NCBI GenBank assembly: GCA_023957235.1
Contig: JAMLHI010000006.1
Coordinates: forward strand, 141,525 to 205,524
Direction: 5' to 3'
Origin: Chitinophagales bacterium
Lineage (GTDB): Bacteria; Bacteroidota; Bacteroidia; Chitinophagales; JADIYW01
Length of the DNA stretch: 64,000 nt
Shown here: piece after piece, positions 55,362 to 63,963 of the stretch
Position numbering within the stretch: the first letter of the stretch is position 1
Layout of the letters: every line of letters begins with the position of its first letter
Notes under the pieces: model-generated
Seen by the model: the letters and a program-made list of their open reading frames with translations, nothing else
What the model was told of the DNA's origin: nothing
The model's database searches: none
Program-made: the position numbers and the translations under genes

Positions 55362-56621
55362 TTATTTACTATAAAACTTTTTGTTGCCATTGGCATAATC
55401 AATAAGGATTTGGGCAGGCTCAAAACGCTCACCATATTTAGCAGCTAATTGATTCAGCGTATCTACAGCAGTTTGTGCACCTATACTATCAATATATCTG
55501 AATGGTCCACCTCTGAATGGAGGGAATCCCAAACCAAACACAGCTCCGATATCTCCGTCTAAAGGATTGGATATGATTCCTTCTTGAAGACACAAAGCCG
55601 CTTCATTGACCATTGCCATTGCACAACGCATTTGTATCTCATTTGCATCCATTTTCTTACGGGAATTTCCACCATAGAAAGAATAGATTTGACCATCTAC
55701 TTGTCCAGATATTTTTTTACCTTTTTCGTCATATTGATAGAAGCCTTTTTTGTTTTTCCTTCCTTTATATCCTTCTTTTGAAATTTCTAACAAGGTTTTA
55801 CTGACTTTGAATTTTGGTCTTGCAGCCAACATTTCTTGCATAAGTTCTCCACTCATAATATGAGCGCCGACATCAATTCCTACTTCATCTGCTAATGTGA
55901 TAGGTCCTACAGGGAATCCAAATAGATTCATCACTTTATCAACTTGTAGTATATCTGCTCCTTCATCTAATAATAACTGAGATTCATTCATCAAAGGAGC
56001 TAAAATTCTAGTCGTATAAAATCCTGGACCATCATCTACAACAATGACTGTTTTACCTTGGCGAACTCCAATATCATAGCAAGTAGCAATGACCCAATCC
56101 GCAGTTTTGTCTGTCTTGATAATTTCCAATAGAGGCATTTTGGGCACTGGAGAAAAATAGTGCATTCCGATAAACAATTCTGGATGTTTGGCTTGAGCAG
56201 CGATATGCTTAATGGGTAATGCAGATGTATTAGTGGCAAAAATAGTATTGGGTTTTGCATTTTTTTCAACATCATCTAAAATACTCTGCTTTAATTTTAA
56301 ATTTTCAAACACTGCTTCTATAACCAGTTCTTGATTATCCAAATCTTCATAATTCAAGCTTCCAGCTAATAATGACATTTTTTCTTCCAGTTCTATTGGA
56401 GTCATCGCTTTTTTTGCCACTCGCTTAGAATAGTTGTTGTAGATAGTTTTGTAAGCAGAACTAATCATGTCTTGATTGACATCTTTTAAAAGCACATGAA
56501 TATCATCATTGATAGAAACTTCTGCAATGCCAGCACCCATAAATCCAGCACCAATCATTCCTATTCGATTTACATTTTTTACTTTTTCTTCGCCATAAGG
56601 ATTTTTCTTTTTATCTGTCAT
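55362..56621 (-). CDS. fadJ: 3-hydroxyacyl-CoA dehydrogenase half of a split FadJ
   Basis: A 419-residue C-terminal part of a FadB/FadJ-type multifunctional beta-oxidation protein. The NAD-binding motif RIGMIGAGFMGAGIAEV is near the start, HYFSPVPKMPLLEIIKTD holds the catalytic His, and two 3HCDH C-terminal domains end in GFPPFRGGPFRYIDSIG. As written it begins at the ATG at 56621 without a Shine-Dalgarno sequence. The frame is continuous upstream for 33 codons of canonical FadJ linker up to an in-frame TAG (56721-56723) that ends the hydratase half. It is therefore either reinitiated, read through, or part of a nonsense-mutated fadJ. Confidence 0.85.
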   Translation of the reverse strand: MTDKKKNPYGEEKVKNVNRIGMIGAGFMGAGIAEVSINDDIHVLLKDVNQDMISSAYKTIYNNYSKRVAKKAMTPIELEEKMSLLAGSLNYEDLDNQELVIEAVFENLKLKQSILDDVEKNAKPNTIFATNTSALPIKHIAAQAKHPELFIGMHYFSPVPKMPLLEIIKTDKTADWVIATCYDIGVRQGKTVIVVDDGPGFYTTRILAPLMNESQLLLDEGADILQVDKVMNLFGFPVGPITLADEVGIDVGAHIMSGELMQEMLAARPKFKVSKTLLEISKEGYKGRKNKKGFYQYDEKGKKISGQVDGQIYSFYGGNSRKKMDANEIQMRCAMAMVNEAALCLQEGIISNPLDGDIGAVFGLGFPPFRGGPFRYIDSIGAQTAVDTLNQLAAKYGERFEPAQILIDYANGNKKFYSK

Positions 56622-56720
56622 GGCAAAAAAGATATTGATTAATTGATGAGATACAGGAGAAAGGATGAGTTCTTCAAATTTTTCTACTTCTGCAGCATAG
56701 CCTTTTTCAATCCCCTGATT

Positions 56721-57557
56721 CTAACCTATTTCTACACATTCTATTATCTTATAAGGAGCGGGATAATTGCCATGGGTTTGTTTATCTACCATTTTTTTGG
56801 CTTGGTCAAATACAATTTTATTGAGCAAAGGTGCTTCGAGAACAATATTTGTCAACGTTTTTTGTAAAGAGGGCAAGCCTGCTTTTACAGTCTCAATATT
56901 CAACACATTTCTTTCTCTAACAATAGGTTTGCTTACCATTTCCAGGGCTAATTTTTGAGCTGCAAGTTGTAAAGCATTGACGTGGACAACTTTATCTACT
57001 AATCCCATTTTGAGAGCAGGGTATGGAAAGATATTCTTTCCAGTTAACATCATATCCAATGCAGCTTGAAGCCCCACTAAGCGAGGAAGACGCTGTGTGC
57101 CTCCACCTCCAGGTAATAAACCAAGTTTGATTTCAGGAAGAGCCATTTTTGTAGATTTATCATTACTACATATTCTAGCATGACAAGCTAGGGAGATTTC
57201 AAGTCCAGCTCCTAGAGCATTGCCATGAATAGCTGCTACAATCGGTTTTTTAGAATTTTCAATTTGATTTAATATCTTATGTCCTTTCTCTGAAATTGGT
57301 TTCCAGTCTCCTATATTTTTAACTTTTTGAAATGCTTCAATATCGGCTCCAGCAATAAAATCTTTCTTTTTACTACTAAGAACAATTGCTTTTATAGAAT
57401 TGTCGTTATTAATTTCCTCAAATACTTCTTCAAAAAGCCCTATTAAATCTGGACCAATTTTATTAATTTTCTCATTTTTCTGATCCATCCAAATAGTACA
57501 AACTCCATTCGGGTTCTTCTCAATATAGATATAATCTTCTTTTTTTATGGTTGCCAT
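56721..57557 (-). CDS. fadJ: enoyl-CoA hydratase half of a split FadJ
   Basis: A 278-residue enoyl-CoA hydratase/isomerase domain, the N-terminal part of a FadB/FadJ fusion. The oxyanion-hole segments are FIAGADIEAF and HGNALGAGLEISLACH, and the catalytic Glu region is LPEIKLGLLPGGGGTQRLPR. The C-terminus PAPYKIIECVEIG is the start of the linker helix found inside intact FadJ proteins rather than the end of a stand-alone hydratase. It follows the thiolase gene after 10 nt. Together with codons 280-731 in the same frame it would make a protein of about 731 residues, the usual FadJ length. Confidence 0.88.
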   Translation of the reverse strand: MATIKKEDYIYIEKNPNGVCTIWMDQKNEKINKIGPDLIGLFEEVFEEINNDNSIKAIVLSSKKKDFIAGADIEAFQKVKNIGDWKPISEKGHKILNQIENSKKPIVAAIHGNALGAGLEISLACHARICSNDKSTKMALPEIKLGLLPGGGGTQRLPRLVGLQAALDMMLTGKNIFPYPALKMGLVDKVVHVNALQLAAQKLALEMVSKPIVRERNVLNIETVKAGLPSLQKTLTNIVLEAPLLNKIVFDQAKKMVDKQTHGNYPAPYKIIECVEIG

Positions 57558-57567
57558 ACTATATCAA

Positions 57568-58932
57568 TTATTTTATTTTTTCTTTTAATGAGTCTAACTT
57601 ATCTTCTGCAATTTCAATTACATTTTTAGCTATTTTCTTCACTTTTTGCTCTGTGGTTTCGTATTTCTTGATAATCATAGCATGGCCATGAGCACCAGCT
57701 GCACAAGCAGCTAAAAGAGCATATTTGCCGTCACCAGCTTGAAGGCGGTTGGCAGCCATGGTTAATAATCTTCCGCCAGTGGCTCCGAAAGGATGCCCTA
57801 TAGATAATGAACCTCCCCATTGATTGACTTTGCTTAAAGGAATGCTTCCTACAGGTTTATCTAATCCCAATTGTTTTTTACACCATTGTTCTGATTTTAA
57901 AGCATTTAGGTTAGCTAAAACTTGCCCTGCAAAGGCTTCGTGGATTTCAAATACATCTATATCATCTATTGTCAATCCTGTTTGTTCCAATACTTTAGCA
58001 ATAGAATATGCAGGACCTAAAAGTAATTCATCATACAAATCTCCAGCAGTAAAAACATAATCTACTATTTCCGCTTTGGGAGTTAGACCTAGCTCTAGTG
58101 CTTTATCTTCAGAAGCCAACAGTACTGCAGTAGCACCATCCGTTAGGAATGATGCATTAGCAGCAGTGATAGTGCCAATATATTTATCAAAAGCGGGTTT
58201 TAATTTTGAGATTTTTTCTACGGTTGTATCTCCACGCACTCCATTGTCGATAGAAATTGGTGCAAAATTGGGAGGTAATTGAACAGAAATAACATCTGAT
58301 AAATGACCTGCAGCTTGTGCTTTTCCTGCATTTTGATGTGATGCTGCCGCAAAATCATCTTGCTCTTCTCTAGTAACTCCAAACTTTTGTATTAATATTT
58401 CACAGTCAACTCCCATTGTTCGTCCGGTAATAAATTCTGAAACTGAGGGTCTATCAGGTAGTAAATCAGTAGGACGTAAAGTCATAGCAAATTTTGCATA
58501 TTCTATAGGTTTACTGATTTTTTGAGCTGCAAATAATTTTTTACGCATTTCTTTTGTATAGCCGATAGGAGTGTCTGATGTACACTCAGTGCCACCCGAA
58601 ATAATGACGGCAGATCTACCGAGTTGAATAGAATCAACAGCATTTGAAATTGCTTGATTAGCTGAAATACATGCTTGCTTTACTGTGTTGCAAGGCACTT
58701 TAATGGGCATTCCGGCAGTAACAGCAGCTTCACGAGCAGGATTCTCTGTTCGTACATTTGAAATCACATTTCCATATACCACTCTGTCCACTTCATTAGG
58801 ATTTATACCAGTACGGTCCAATAAGCCTTTAATGGCATATTGCCCTAATTGGTATGACATCAAATCCATAAAATCTGTTCCTGATTTTAAAAATGGTGTT
58901 CGTACACCATCTATAAATACTACTTTCTTCAT
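57568..58932 (-). CDS. fadI: acetyl-CoA C-acyltransferase (thiolase, FadI-like)
   Basis: A 454-residue thiolase. The nucleophilic Cys is in VPCNTVKQACISANQAI, the second catalytic centre includes the His in GHPFGATGGR, and the second Cys is in LLAACAAGAHGHAM. An AFAGQVLANLNAL stretch precedes the FadI-type insertion QWCKKQLGLDKPVG. A lysine-rich tail of about 30 residues extends beyond the domain. It cleaves 3-ketoacyl-CoA in the last step of beta-oxidation. It is first in an operon with the (split) fadJ 10 nt downstream, matching fadIJ order. Confidence 0.93.
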   Translation of the reverse strand: MKKVVFIDGVRTPFLKSGTDFMDLMSYQLGQYAIKGLLDRTGINPNEVDRVVYGNVISNVRTENPAREAAVTAGMPIKVPCNTVKQACISANQAISNAVDSIQLGRSAVIISGGTECTSDTPIGYTKEMRKKLFAAQKISKPIEYAKFAMTLRPTDLLPDRPSVSEFITGRTMGVDCEILIQKFGVTREEQDDFAAASHQNAGKAQAAGHLSDVISVQLPPNFAPISIDNGVRGDTTVEKISKLKPAFDKYIGTITAANASFLTDGATAVLLASEDKALELGLTPKAEIVDYVFTAGDLYDELLLGPAYSIAKVLEQTGLTIDDIDVFEIHEAFAGQVLANLNALKSEQWCKKQLGLDKPVGSIPLSKVNQWGGSLSIGHPFGATGGRLLTMAANRLQAGDGKYALLAACAAGAHGHAMIIKKYETTEQKVKKIAKNVIEIAEDKLDSLKEKIK

Positions 58933-59175
58933 TTGTTTAGTTAATTGATATTTTAGTTGCTAAAAATAATAAAATTTCAATGCGTGCATTCAAAACCAAT
59001 ATTAATTTATTAAAAAGAAGTGTTAATGTTAAAACTATTGCTTCTGGATACTTTTAATTCTTCCTTTTAAGAATGGTTTGTCTATTTAGAAATGCTGAAA
59101 ATAAAATTGTATTACTTGTTCAAAGTGAAATTTATTTTGGTTTCTAAAGTCTATTATTGATGTAATAAAGCAATG

Positions 59176-59616
59176 TTAATCAATGAAAGTGGCGTTTTCA
59201 ATGATATAGAAAAACTCTTCTGGGTCATTATAATTGAGTTTCAATATTCCTCTAATAGTTTTATACGTGTCTGTTTTTATTTTGGTATTAGGTGTTTTCA
59301 TATGTAGTATCATGACTGATGCAGGTCCTGCTTTACCGCAGAAAAAACAAGCTGCATAAGGATTAGCTGATAATGCTATTTCTTTTCCGCTGGGATCAAA
59401 AGGAATGAGATATCCTTGTATTTCTACTGTTTTACCTTCAAGTGATTTAATAAATGATGTAAATAAGGGAAATTTGAAGTTCTCTTCTAGTTTAGAGACA
59501 TATTTTTCTTGATATCCTATTCCTTCAAGGATTTTCCATGATAATTTAGTTTGAGCAGAAAGTGAGGTAATTCCCCATGTTGTGATTAGAATTAAAAGGA
59601 TAGCCTTTTTAGTCAT
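59176..59616 (-). CDS. exported DUF3299-like protein of an ABC operon
   Basis: A secreted protein of about 146 residues with a signal peptide ending near TSLSAQ. It then has a small beta-rich domain containing GKTVEIQGYLIPFDPSG and ANPYAACFFCGKAGPASVMILHM. The domain resembles DUF3299 proteins in layout (VxIxGFxxPL-like strand, then a PY-x-C segment); this family link is from memory. The CxxC pair could bind metal or haem or form a disulfide. I use the ATG at 59616, which overlaps the permease stop by 8 nt; a TTG lies 6 nt further upstream. It is the last gene of the ATPase-permease operon. Confidence 0.75.
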   Translation of the reverse strand: MTKKAILLILITTWGITSLSAQTKLSWKILEGIGYQEKYVSKLEENFKFPLFTSFIKSLEGKTVEIQGYLIPFDPSGKEIALSANPYAACFFCGKAGPASVMILHMKTPNTKIKTDTYKTIRGILKLNYNDPEEFFYIIENATFID

Positions 59617-60796
59617 CAGCAAGAATTTTTGATATATTCAATCTAAACGCATAAACCATAGGAATAATTACTGATGCAGTACTAATAAATATTAATATTG
59701 GGAAAAGAAATTTTTCTGTTGGGGTGAATTTGTAGGCAATTGTCAAAGTTGTTTGGGTGATGATTTTGTTTTGTAATATCCATACTCCTAATCTACTAAC
59801 TCCCATACCTGCCAGATAACCAATCGTAGTAGTCATCCATGTTTCAAAAAGAATAATTCTCATTAAATCATATTTAGTGGCTCCCATTAATCTCAATACT
59901 GCCATTTCATATTTTCGATCTTGAACTCTTTTATATACTGTAATAAATATACTAAGAGCCGAAAGGAAAATAATACTCCATGCTATCCCTTCTAGTAAAG
60001 TGGTGCCCAAACCAGTCAAATGCGATAGTTTATTAATTTCTAAAGCAGGTACTGCGGCTTGAAGTGGAGTCTCTGTATTGATTTCACGAGGAAGCGTCAT
60101 TAATGCAGACGGACTTTTAAGCTCTACTAATAATGCAGTAAGTTCATTAATTTGAATGTTATTGTTATCTTGAGAATATTGCTCTGGATGATGAACCAAC
60201 CATACAGTATTGGTATTGCAAAGGATAAGATAGTCAAGAACGGTTTCAGATTTTTTTAATATTCCTACAACTTTATACGGATGATCATTGTGTTTTTCTC
60301 CAATAGCTAAGTTGCCATGAGTCCCATAAAAAGTATCTCCTATCTTTATTTTTTTGATGGATGCAATGTCTGCACCTATAACGACATCAAAATTATTTTT
60401 AAACAATTGACCACTTGTAAATTCGGCATCATACTTTTTTAGGTAAGATTCATCTGTGCCTAATATTCGATAACCTTGATAATTGTCGCCATAAGCAAGG
60501 GGAGTGATACTTTTAATTTTTTTGTTATTCTGAAGTTTTTTTACTTCCTCCATAGGAATATTTCCTGTAGGTTGGTCGATATGATATATAGAAGACAGAA
60601 CAAGTTGTAATGAACTTCCTTTAGCACCAACAACTAGGTCTATATTTTTTAAATCTTTAATTACATTTTGATTATAAGCGTGGTTTAATACAAGTATTAA
60701 TGAAATAATTGTAGTTCCAAATGCTAATAGAATAATATTCAAAAACGTTGAAAGAAATTGATATGATAGACCTCCTATGATAATTTTTCTAATCAT
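59609..60796 (-). CDS. ABC transporter permease, FtsX/MacB type
   Basis: A 395-residue inner-membrane protein with the MacB/LolE topology: one N-terminal helix (about 12-35), a large periplasmic domain (about 40-265) and three C-terminal helices. The FtsX domain contains VYKRVQDRKYEMAVLRLMGATKYDLMRIILFE, in which YEMAVLRLMGA is the cytoplasmic coupling motif. MacB-type systems transmit force to periplasmic partners or lipoproteins rather than moving small solutes. The ATPase gene ends where this one starts (TAATG overlap), and a small secreted protein gene follows with overlap. Confidence 0.9.
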   Translation of the reverse strand: MIRKIIIGGLSYQFLSTFLNIILLAFGTTIISLILVLNHAYNQNVIKDLKNIDLVVGAKGSSLQLVLSSIYHIDQPTGNIPMEEVKKLQNNKKIKSITPLAYGDNYQGYRILGTDESYLKKYDAEFTSGQLFKNNFDVVIGADIASIKKIKIGDTFYGTHGNLAIGEKHNDHPYKVVGILKKSETVLDYLILCNTNTVWLVHHPEQYSQDNNNIQINELTALLVELKSPSALMTLPREINTETPLQAAVPALEINKLSHLTGLGTTLLEGIAWSIIFLSALSIFITVYKRVQDRKYEMAVLRLMGATKYDLMRIILFETWMTTTIGYLAGMGVSRLGVWILQNKIITQTTLTIAYKFTPTEKFLFPILIFISTASVIIPMVYAFRLNISKILADD

Positions 60797-61422
60797 TATA
60801 AAGATATCTGAAGTTGAATGCTTCTTTTAATCCTGTCGTCATGAGATACTACCAAAAGTGCAGTGTTATCCAAATGACATGCTCTGTCTAATAACTCCAT
60901 GACTTTTTCACTGTTTTTTTCGTCCAAACTGGAAGTAGGTTCATCTGCCAATAAGACTGCAGGTGCATTGATGATTGCTCTTGCAATACTGACTCTTTGC
61001 TGTTCACCCAAACTAAGGAACTGTGGTTTTCTATCTAATAATTGTGTAATTTTTAACTCTTCTGAAATATTGTGTAGCCTTTCTTTATTTACTTTCTTTT
61101 TGGCAAAATAGCAAGCAGCTAAAATATTGTCTTGAACAGAAAGTGAATGAATGAGGTGAAGTCTTTGAGGGACAAAACCGATTTTCTGACCTCTGTATTT
61201 GTCTAGTTTTCCATATCTCAATTTGGTGATATCAACTTCGTCAATAAAGATTTGTCCATGATTAGGAGTTAAAATGCCAGCTAATAGGTGTAATAGGGTA
61301 GATTTTCCATGACCAGAATTTCCATAGATTAATAATTTTTGACCTCTATCACATTTGATTGTTGGATAGTTAAATATCCTTTTGTTGTCATAAGTGAAAG
61401 AAAGTTCAGAAGTTTCTAGCAT
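60796..61422 (-). CDS. ABC transporter ATP-binding protein, LolD/MacB type
   Basis: An ATPase of about 208 residues. Walker A is YGNSGHGKSTLLHLLAG, the Q-loop region is KIGFVPQRLHLIHSL, the signature is LSLGEQQRVSIARAI, Walker B is VLLADEPTSSLDE and the switch His is in VVSHDDRI. In the signature, LSxGE has leucine at the third position (LSLGE instead of LSGGE), a tolerated variation. I use the ATG at 61422, not a TTG 24 nt upstream. It forms a three-gene operon with the permease and the DUF3299-like protein. Confidence 0.92.
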   Translation of the reverse strand: MLETSELSFTYDNKRIFNYPTIKCDRGQKLLIYGNSGHGKSTLLHLLAGILTPNHGQIFIDEVDITKLRYGKLDKYRGQKIGFVPQRLHLIHSLSVQDNILAACYFAKKKVNKERLHNISEELKITQLLDRKPQFLSLGEQQRVSIARAIINAPAVLLADEPTSSLDEKNSEKVMELLDRACHLDNTALLVVSHDDRIKRSIQLQISL

Positions 61423-61614
61423 GATTTGTTCATTCTTTGCTAACAAGTTAACTATAATTTGTGTACTTTAAAAGACCTTGTATTAAAAAAGTTATTAATT
61501 GAAAGAATATTTTTAATATTTCTAATATTATCATTAAATATAACTAGATATCTAATAAAATCATAATAAATATTTTTTATTAATAAATTTAACTTAAATG
61601 AAGAAAATTCGAAG

Positions 61615-61686
61615 TGGCTCCACCAGGAATCGAACCTGGATTTCAGGCTCCGGAAACCTGCGCAATATCCATTATACTATAAAGCC
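61615..61686 (-). tRNA. tRNA-Arg (CCG)
   Basis: On the minus strand the acceptor arm GGCTTTA pairs with TGGAGCC (two G-T pairs). The anticodon loop TTCCGGA lies between CAGGT and GCCTG and gives anticodon CCG. The T arm CCAGG-TTCGATT-CCTGG is perfect. CCA is not encoded after the discriminator A. Confidence 0.95.
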
Positions 61687-61700
61687 AAAAATGAAGTCTG

Positions 61701-61730
61701 CAAATTTATAAATTTAATTGATGATTGCAA
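61701..61730 (-). promoter_or_regulatory. promoter of tRNA-Arg (TTG -33, TAAATTTG -7)
   Basis: The minus strand has TAAATTTG (61708-61701) preceded at 19 nt by TTG (61730-61728). The box ends 14 nt before the tRNA 5' end. Confidence 0.7.
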
Positions 61731-61924
61731 TTTGCATTTTTGATTGACTTTTTGATATTTTTTTAGTAAAACTTTAGGTTTAAATTAATATATTATTAAA
61801 ATAAAAATATAAAATATCATTTCGTATAGATTATTGTTCTTTTTGTCTAAATTATCTTTAAATTTATATTAAAATAGATATTTGTGGGCTGAATATATAC
61901 TAGAATTTCATACTTTCGTTTAAA

Positions 61925-62019
61925 GTAAGAATTTATTTCTATTATACTTTTTGCCACTGATAGTTATCCATCAACAACACACACATACACACACAATAAA
62001 CTATCAGTGGTGTTTTTTT
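61925..62019 (+). ncRNA. candidate small RNA with a CA-rich loop
   Basis: CCACTGATAGTT (61954-61965) is perfectly complementary to AACTATCAGTGG (61999-62010). They are separated by a 33-nt loop with no G, made of CA-type repeats. Eight Ts follow at 62012-62019, so the 3' end looks like a terminator. A near-consensus -7 box TACTTTCG lies at 61911-61918. No gene precedes it on this strand, so it is not an ordinary gene terminator. It could also be a regulatory leader of ftsE or an isolated repeat. Confidence 0.4.
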
Positions 62020-62135
62020 TACTCAAATTATTGGTAGCAATTTCTTTGTATAAAAATCTTACTAATATTATTAGTGTTTTTATTGAATCAAAATATACTT
62101 TTTTATTTTATTGAATTATCAAGTACCTTTTTATG

Positions 62136-62143
62136 TACTTTTG
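62136..62143 (+). promoter_or_regulatory. TAnnTTTG -7 box for ftsE
   Basis: TACTTTTG lies 26 nt before the ftsE ATG; TTG at 62111-62113 is a possible -33 at slightly long spacing (22 nt). Confidence 0.6.
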
Positions 62144-62169
62144 TTAAACATGAAAATTGAGAAGATAGT

Positions 62170-62892
62170 ATGTCAGTTGATAATTTAGTGGCGATAATTA
62201 AGGGGATGCAGGTGTATCAAAATGAAACACATGTATTGAAGGATGTTAATCTGGAAGTGAAAAGAAGAGATTTTATTTATGTCATTGGTAGAACAGGGAG
62301 TGGTAAAAGTTCATTTCTTAAGACATTATACGGGGACTTGGATTTAAGAAAAGCAGAAACTGCTATTGTTGCTGGATTTGATTTGAATAGTTTGAAGCCT
62401 TCTGATATTCCAATGCTCAGGAGAAAAATAGGAATAGTATTCCAAGATTTTCAATTGCTGACAGATAGGAATATAGAAGATAATTTGAAGTTTGTATTGG
62501 AAGCTACTGGCTGGAAAGACAAAGTACTTATTCAGTCAAAGATTCATGATATGTTGTCTTTGGTGAATTTAAGTGAAAAAAGCAAAAAAATGCCTTTTCA
62601 ATTAAGTGGTGGAGAACAACAAAGGGTTGTAGTTGCTAGAGCTTTGCTGAATGACCCCAAAATTATTCTTGCGGATGAACCTACTGGAAACTTAGATCCT
62701 AGAACGACAGATGATATTATGAATCTTTTATTCAATATCAATAAAGAGTATGGAACTCCTGTGATTATGGCAACGCATAATTATCAGTTGATTGATAAAT
62801 TCCCTGGAACTGTTTATATATGTTCCAATCATCAATTGAGACAGGGTGTTGAACTATCAACAGATGAAGATAAGCCTTCTGAAGAAGACTAA
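62170..62892 (+). CDS. ftsE: cell division ATP-binding protein FtsE
   Basis: A 240-residue ABC ATPase. Walker A is VIGRTGSGKSSFLKTLYGDL (GRTGSGKS), the Q-loop is KIGIVFQDFQLLTDRNIEDNL, of which IVFQDFQLL is characteristic of FtsE, the signature is QLSGGEQQRVVVARALL, Walker B is IILADEPTGNLDP and the switch His is in MATHNYQL. FtsE partners with FtsX to activate septal peptidoglycan hydrolases; ftsX is not adjacent here. The acidic C-terminal tail of about 15 residues is unremarkable. Its stop overlaps the convergent hydrolase stop by 4 nt. Confidence 0.9.
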   Translation: MSVDNLVAIIKGMQVYQNETHVLKDVNLEVKRRDFIYVIGRTGSGKSSFLKTLYGDLDLRKAETAIVAGFDLNSLKPSDIPMLRRKIGIVFQDFQLLTDRNIEDNLKFVLEATGWKDKVLIQSKIHDMLSLVNLSEKSKKMPFQLSGGEQQRVVVARALLNDPKIILADEPTGNLDPRTTDDIMNLLFNINKEYGTPVIMATHNYQLIDKFPGTVYICSNHQLRQGVELSTDEDKPSEED

Positions 62893-63899
62893 ATCGATGT
62901 TTTAGAAAAGGGTATCATTATCGAAACAGGATAACCTTCTGTACGCTTCTTTTTAAGTTCATTATTTATATCTGAACTTCTTATCATCTGAATTGGCTTA
63001 TTAGGGTCTCTGAAAAAGTTATTCCAATGATGAAAAATTACTTTTTGAGGTTTTAATTTTTGATAGGCTTCTTCAAATTTGGTTCCACATTTTTCTTTGT
63101 GCCAATAGGGATAAAATAATAAGTCAATTTGTTTTTCTTGATCTAGCTCATGAAGTTTTTCCAAACTACTAATTGGTATTTCGCCAGATGCTATCAGTAA
63201 TCTTTTGACAATAGTATCATTATCCATGACATCTAAAAGATAACTGTATGTATGTCCTTCAAGCCATTGCCATACTGGGCCAGGTGCCTGAGCTAATGGT
63301 TTCTCATAAGCGCCAGTAAGTAGTTTGATTCTGCCAATATGAGGTTGATGCTCACTGTGGATTGGATAGATTCTAAATGTTTTATCAGAGCTATATATCC
63401 AATTTGGCTTGGCCATCCTTTCAATAGGATATTGTAGTAAATCTTTATTATTTTTAATCCAAGGTGACAAAGACAATAATGCACTACTACTTGCAACTAT
63501 TTTGGCTCTATTATTAAAGTATGGCATGAAACTAGGAAAATCTAGACAATGGTCATAGTGCCCATGAGTAATCGTGATTAGAGATATATTTTCTTTTTGG
63601 GGGATTAAAGAGTTGATAAGAGTATCTCTATTGGGATATTTACCTGAGACGAGTTCTAGAAAGTTGGGGTTGCTGAAAAAGGGGTCATTGAGATAAGTAT
63701 GACCTTTATAGGTAATAATAAAACATGAAGTACCTAGGTAATCTATTTCTATTCCTTTGTTATTTTCAGAAGGCTGATTAAAAATATAGGATTTCAAGTT
63801 TCCTAATTCTATTTTCTTACCCAAACTCATTAACTTTATAGGCACTAATAAAATTGGAACTAAAACCAATAGAGCAATAATTAATTTTATTTTTTTCAT
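62889..63899 (-). CDS. MBL-fold metallo-hydrolase, membrane-anchored or exported
   Basis: A 336-residue protein with an N-terminal hydrophobic signal or anchor (about 5-26). The metallo-beta-lactamase fold begins with IDYLGTSCFIITYKGHTYLNDP, where YLNDPFF is a UlaG/NAPE-PLD-like strand. The metal motif is THGHYDHCLDF (HxHxDH). Further ligands are probably the His in PIHSEHQPH, and the Asp/His pair near the end (VIFHHWNNFF). Hydrolytic activity on a phosphodiester or lipid is possible, but the substrate is unknown. A -7 box lies 17 nt upstream. It is convergent with ftsE, with stop codons overlapping. Confidence 0.85.
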   Translation of the reverse strand: MKKIKLIIALLVLVPILLVPIKLMSLGKKIELGNLKSYIFNQPSENNKGIEIDYLGTSCFIITYKGHTYLNDPFFSNPNFLELVSGKYPNRDTLINSLIPQKENISLITITHGHYDHCLDFPSFMPYFNNRAKIVASSSALLSLSPWIKNNKDLLQYPIERMAKPNWIYSSDKTFRIYPIHSEHQPHIGRIKLLTGAYEKPLAQAPGPVWQWLEGHTYSYLLDVMDNDTIVKRLLIASGEIPISSLEKLHELDQEKQIDLLFYPYWHKEKCGTKFEEAYQKLKPQKVIFHHWNNFFRDPNKPIQMIRSSDINNELKKKRTEGYPVSIMIPFSKTSI

Positions 63900-63916
63900 A
63901 ACTATAAACAGTTAGT

Positions 63917-63924
63917 CAAATATA
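63917..63924 (-). promoter_or_regulatory. TAnnTTTG -7 box for the MBL-fold gene
   Basis: TATATTTG on the minus strand lies 17 nt before the ATG at 63899. Confidence 0.5.
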
Positions 63925-63963
63925 ATTAATTAAATGAAATTTGAGAATTAAATTAATTAAATT

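Larger units (their letters stand above)
55362..57557 (-). pseudogene. fadJ: fadJ interrupted by a single in-frame TAG
   Basis: The distance from the hydratase ATG (57557) to the dehydrogenase ATG (56621) is 936 nt, exactly 312 codons. The only stop between them is TAG at 56723-56721 (codon 279). The 33 codons after it encode linker that belongs to FadJ (for example EKFEELILSPVSHQLINIFF). One base change from Leu TTG, or a sequencing error, would explain it. No other frame disruption is seen in either half. Confidence 0.65.
61731..62169. other. intergenic region tRNA-Arg / ftsE
   Basis: 439 nt beyond the tRNA promoter, extremely AT-rich. It contains a long-loop hairpin followed by a T-run (61954-62019) and, near its right end, the ftsE promoter box. 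No ORF is seen. Confidence 0.6.

Noticed and set aside
61954..62019. Hairpin as simple terminator of an upstream gene
   Set aside because: The preceding gene on that strand is absent; tRNA-Arg and the ABC operon run on the other strand, and the loop is unusually long for a terminator.
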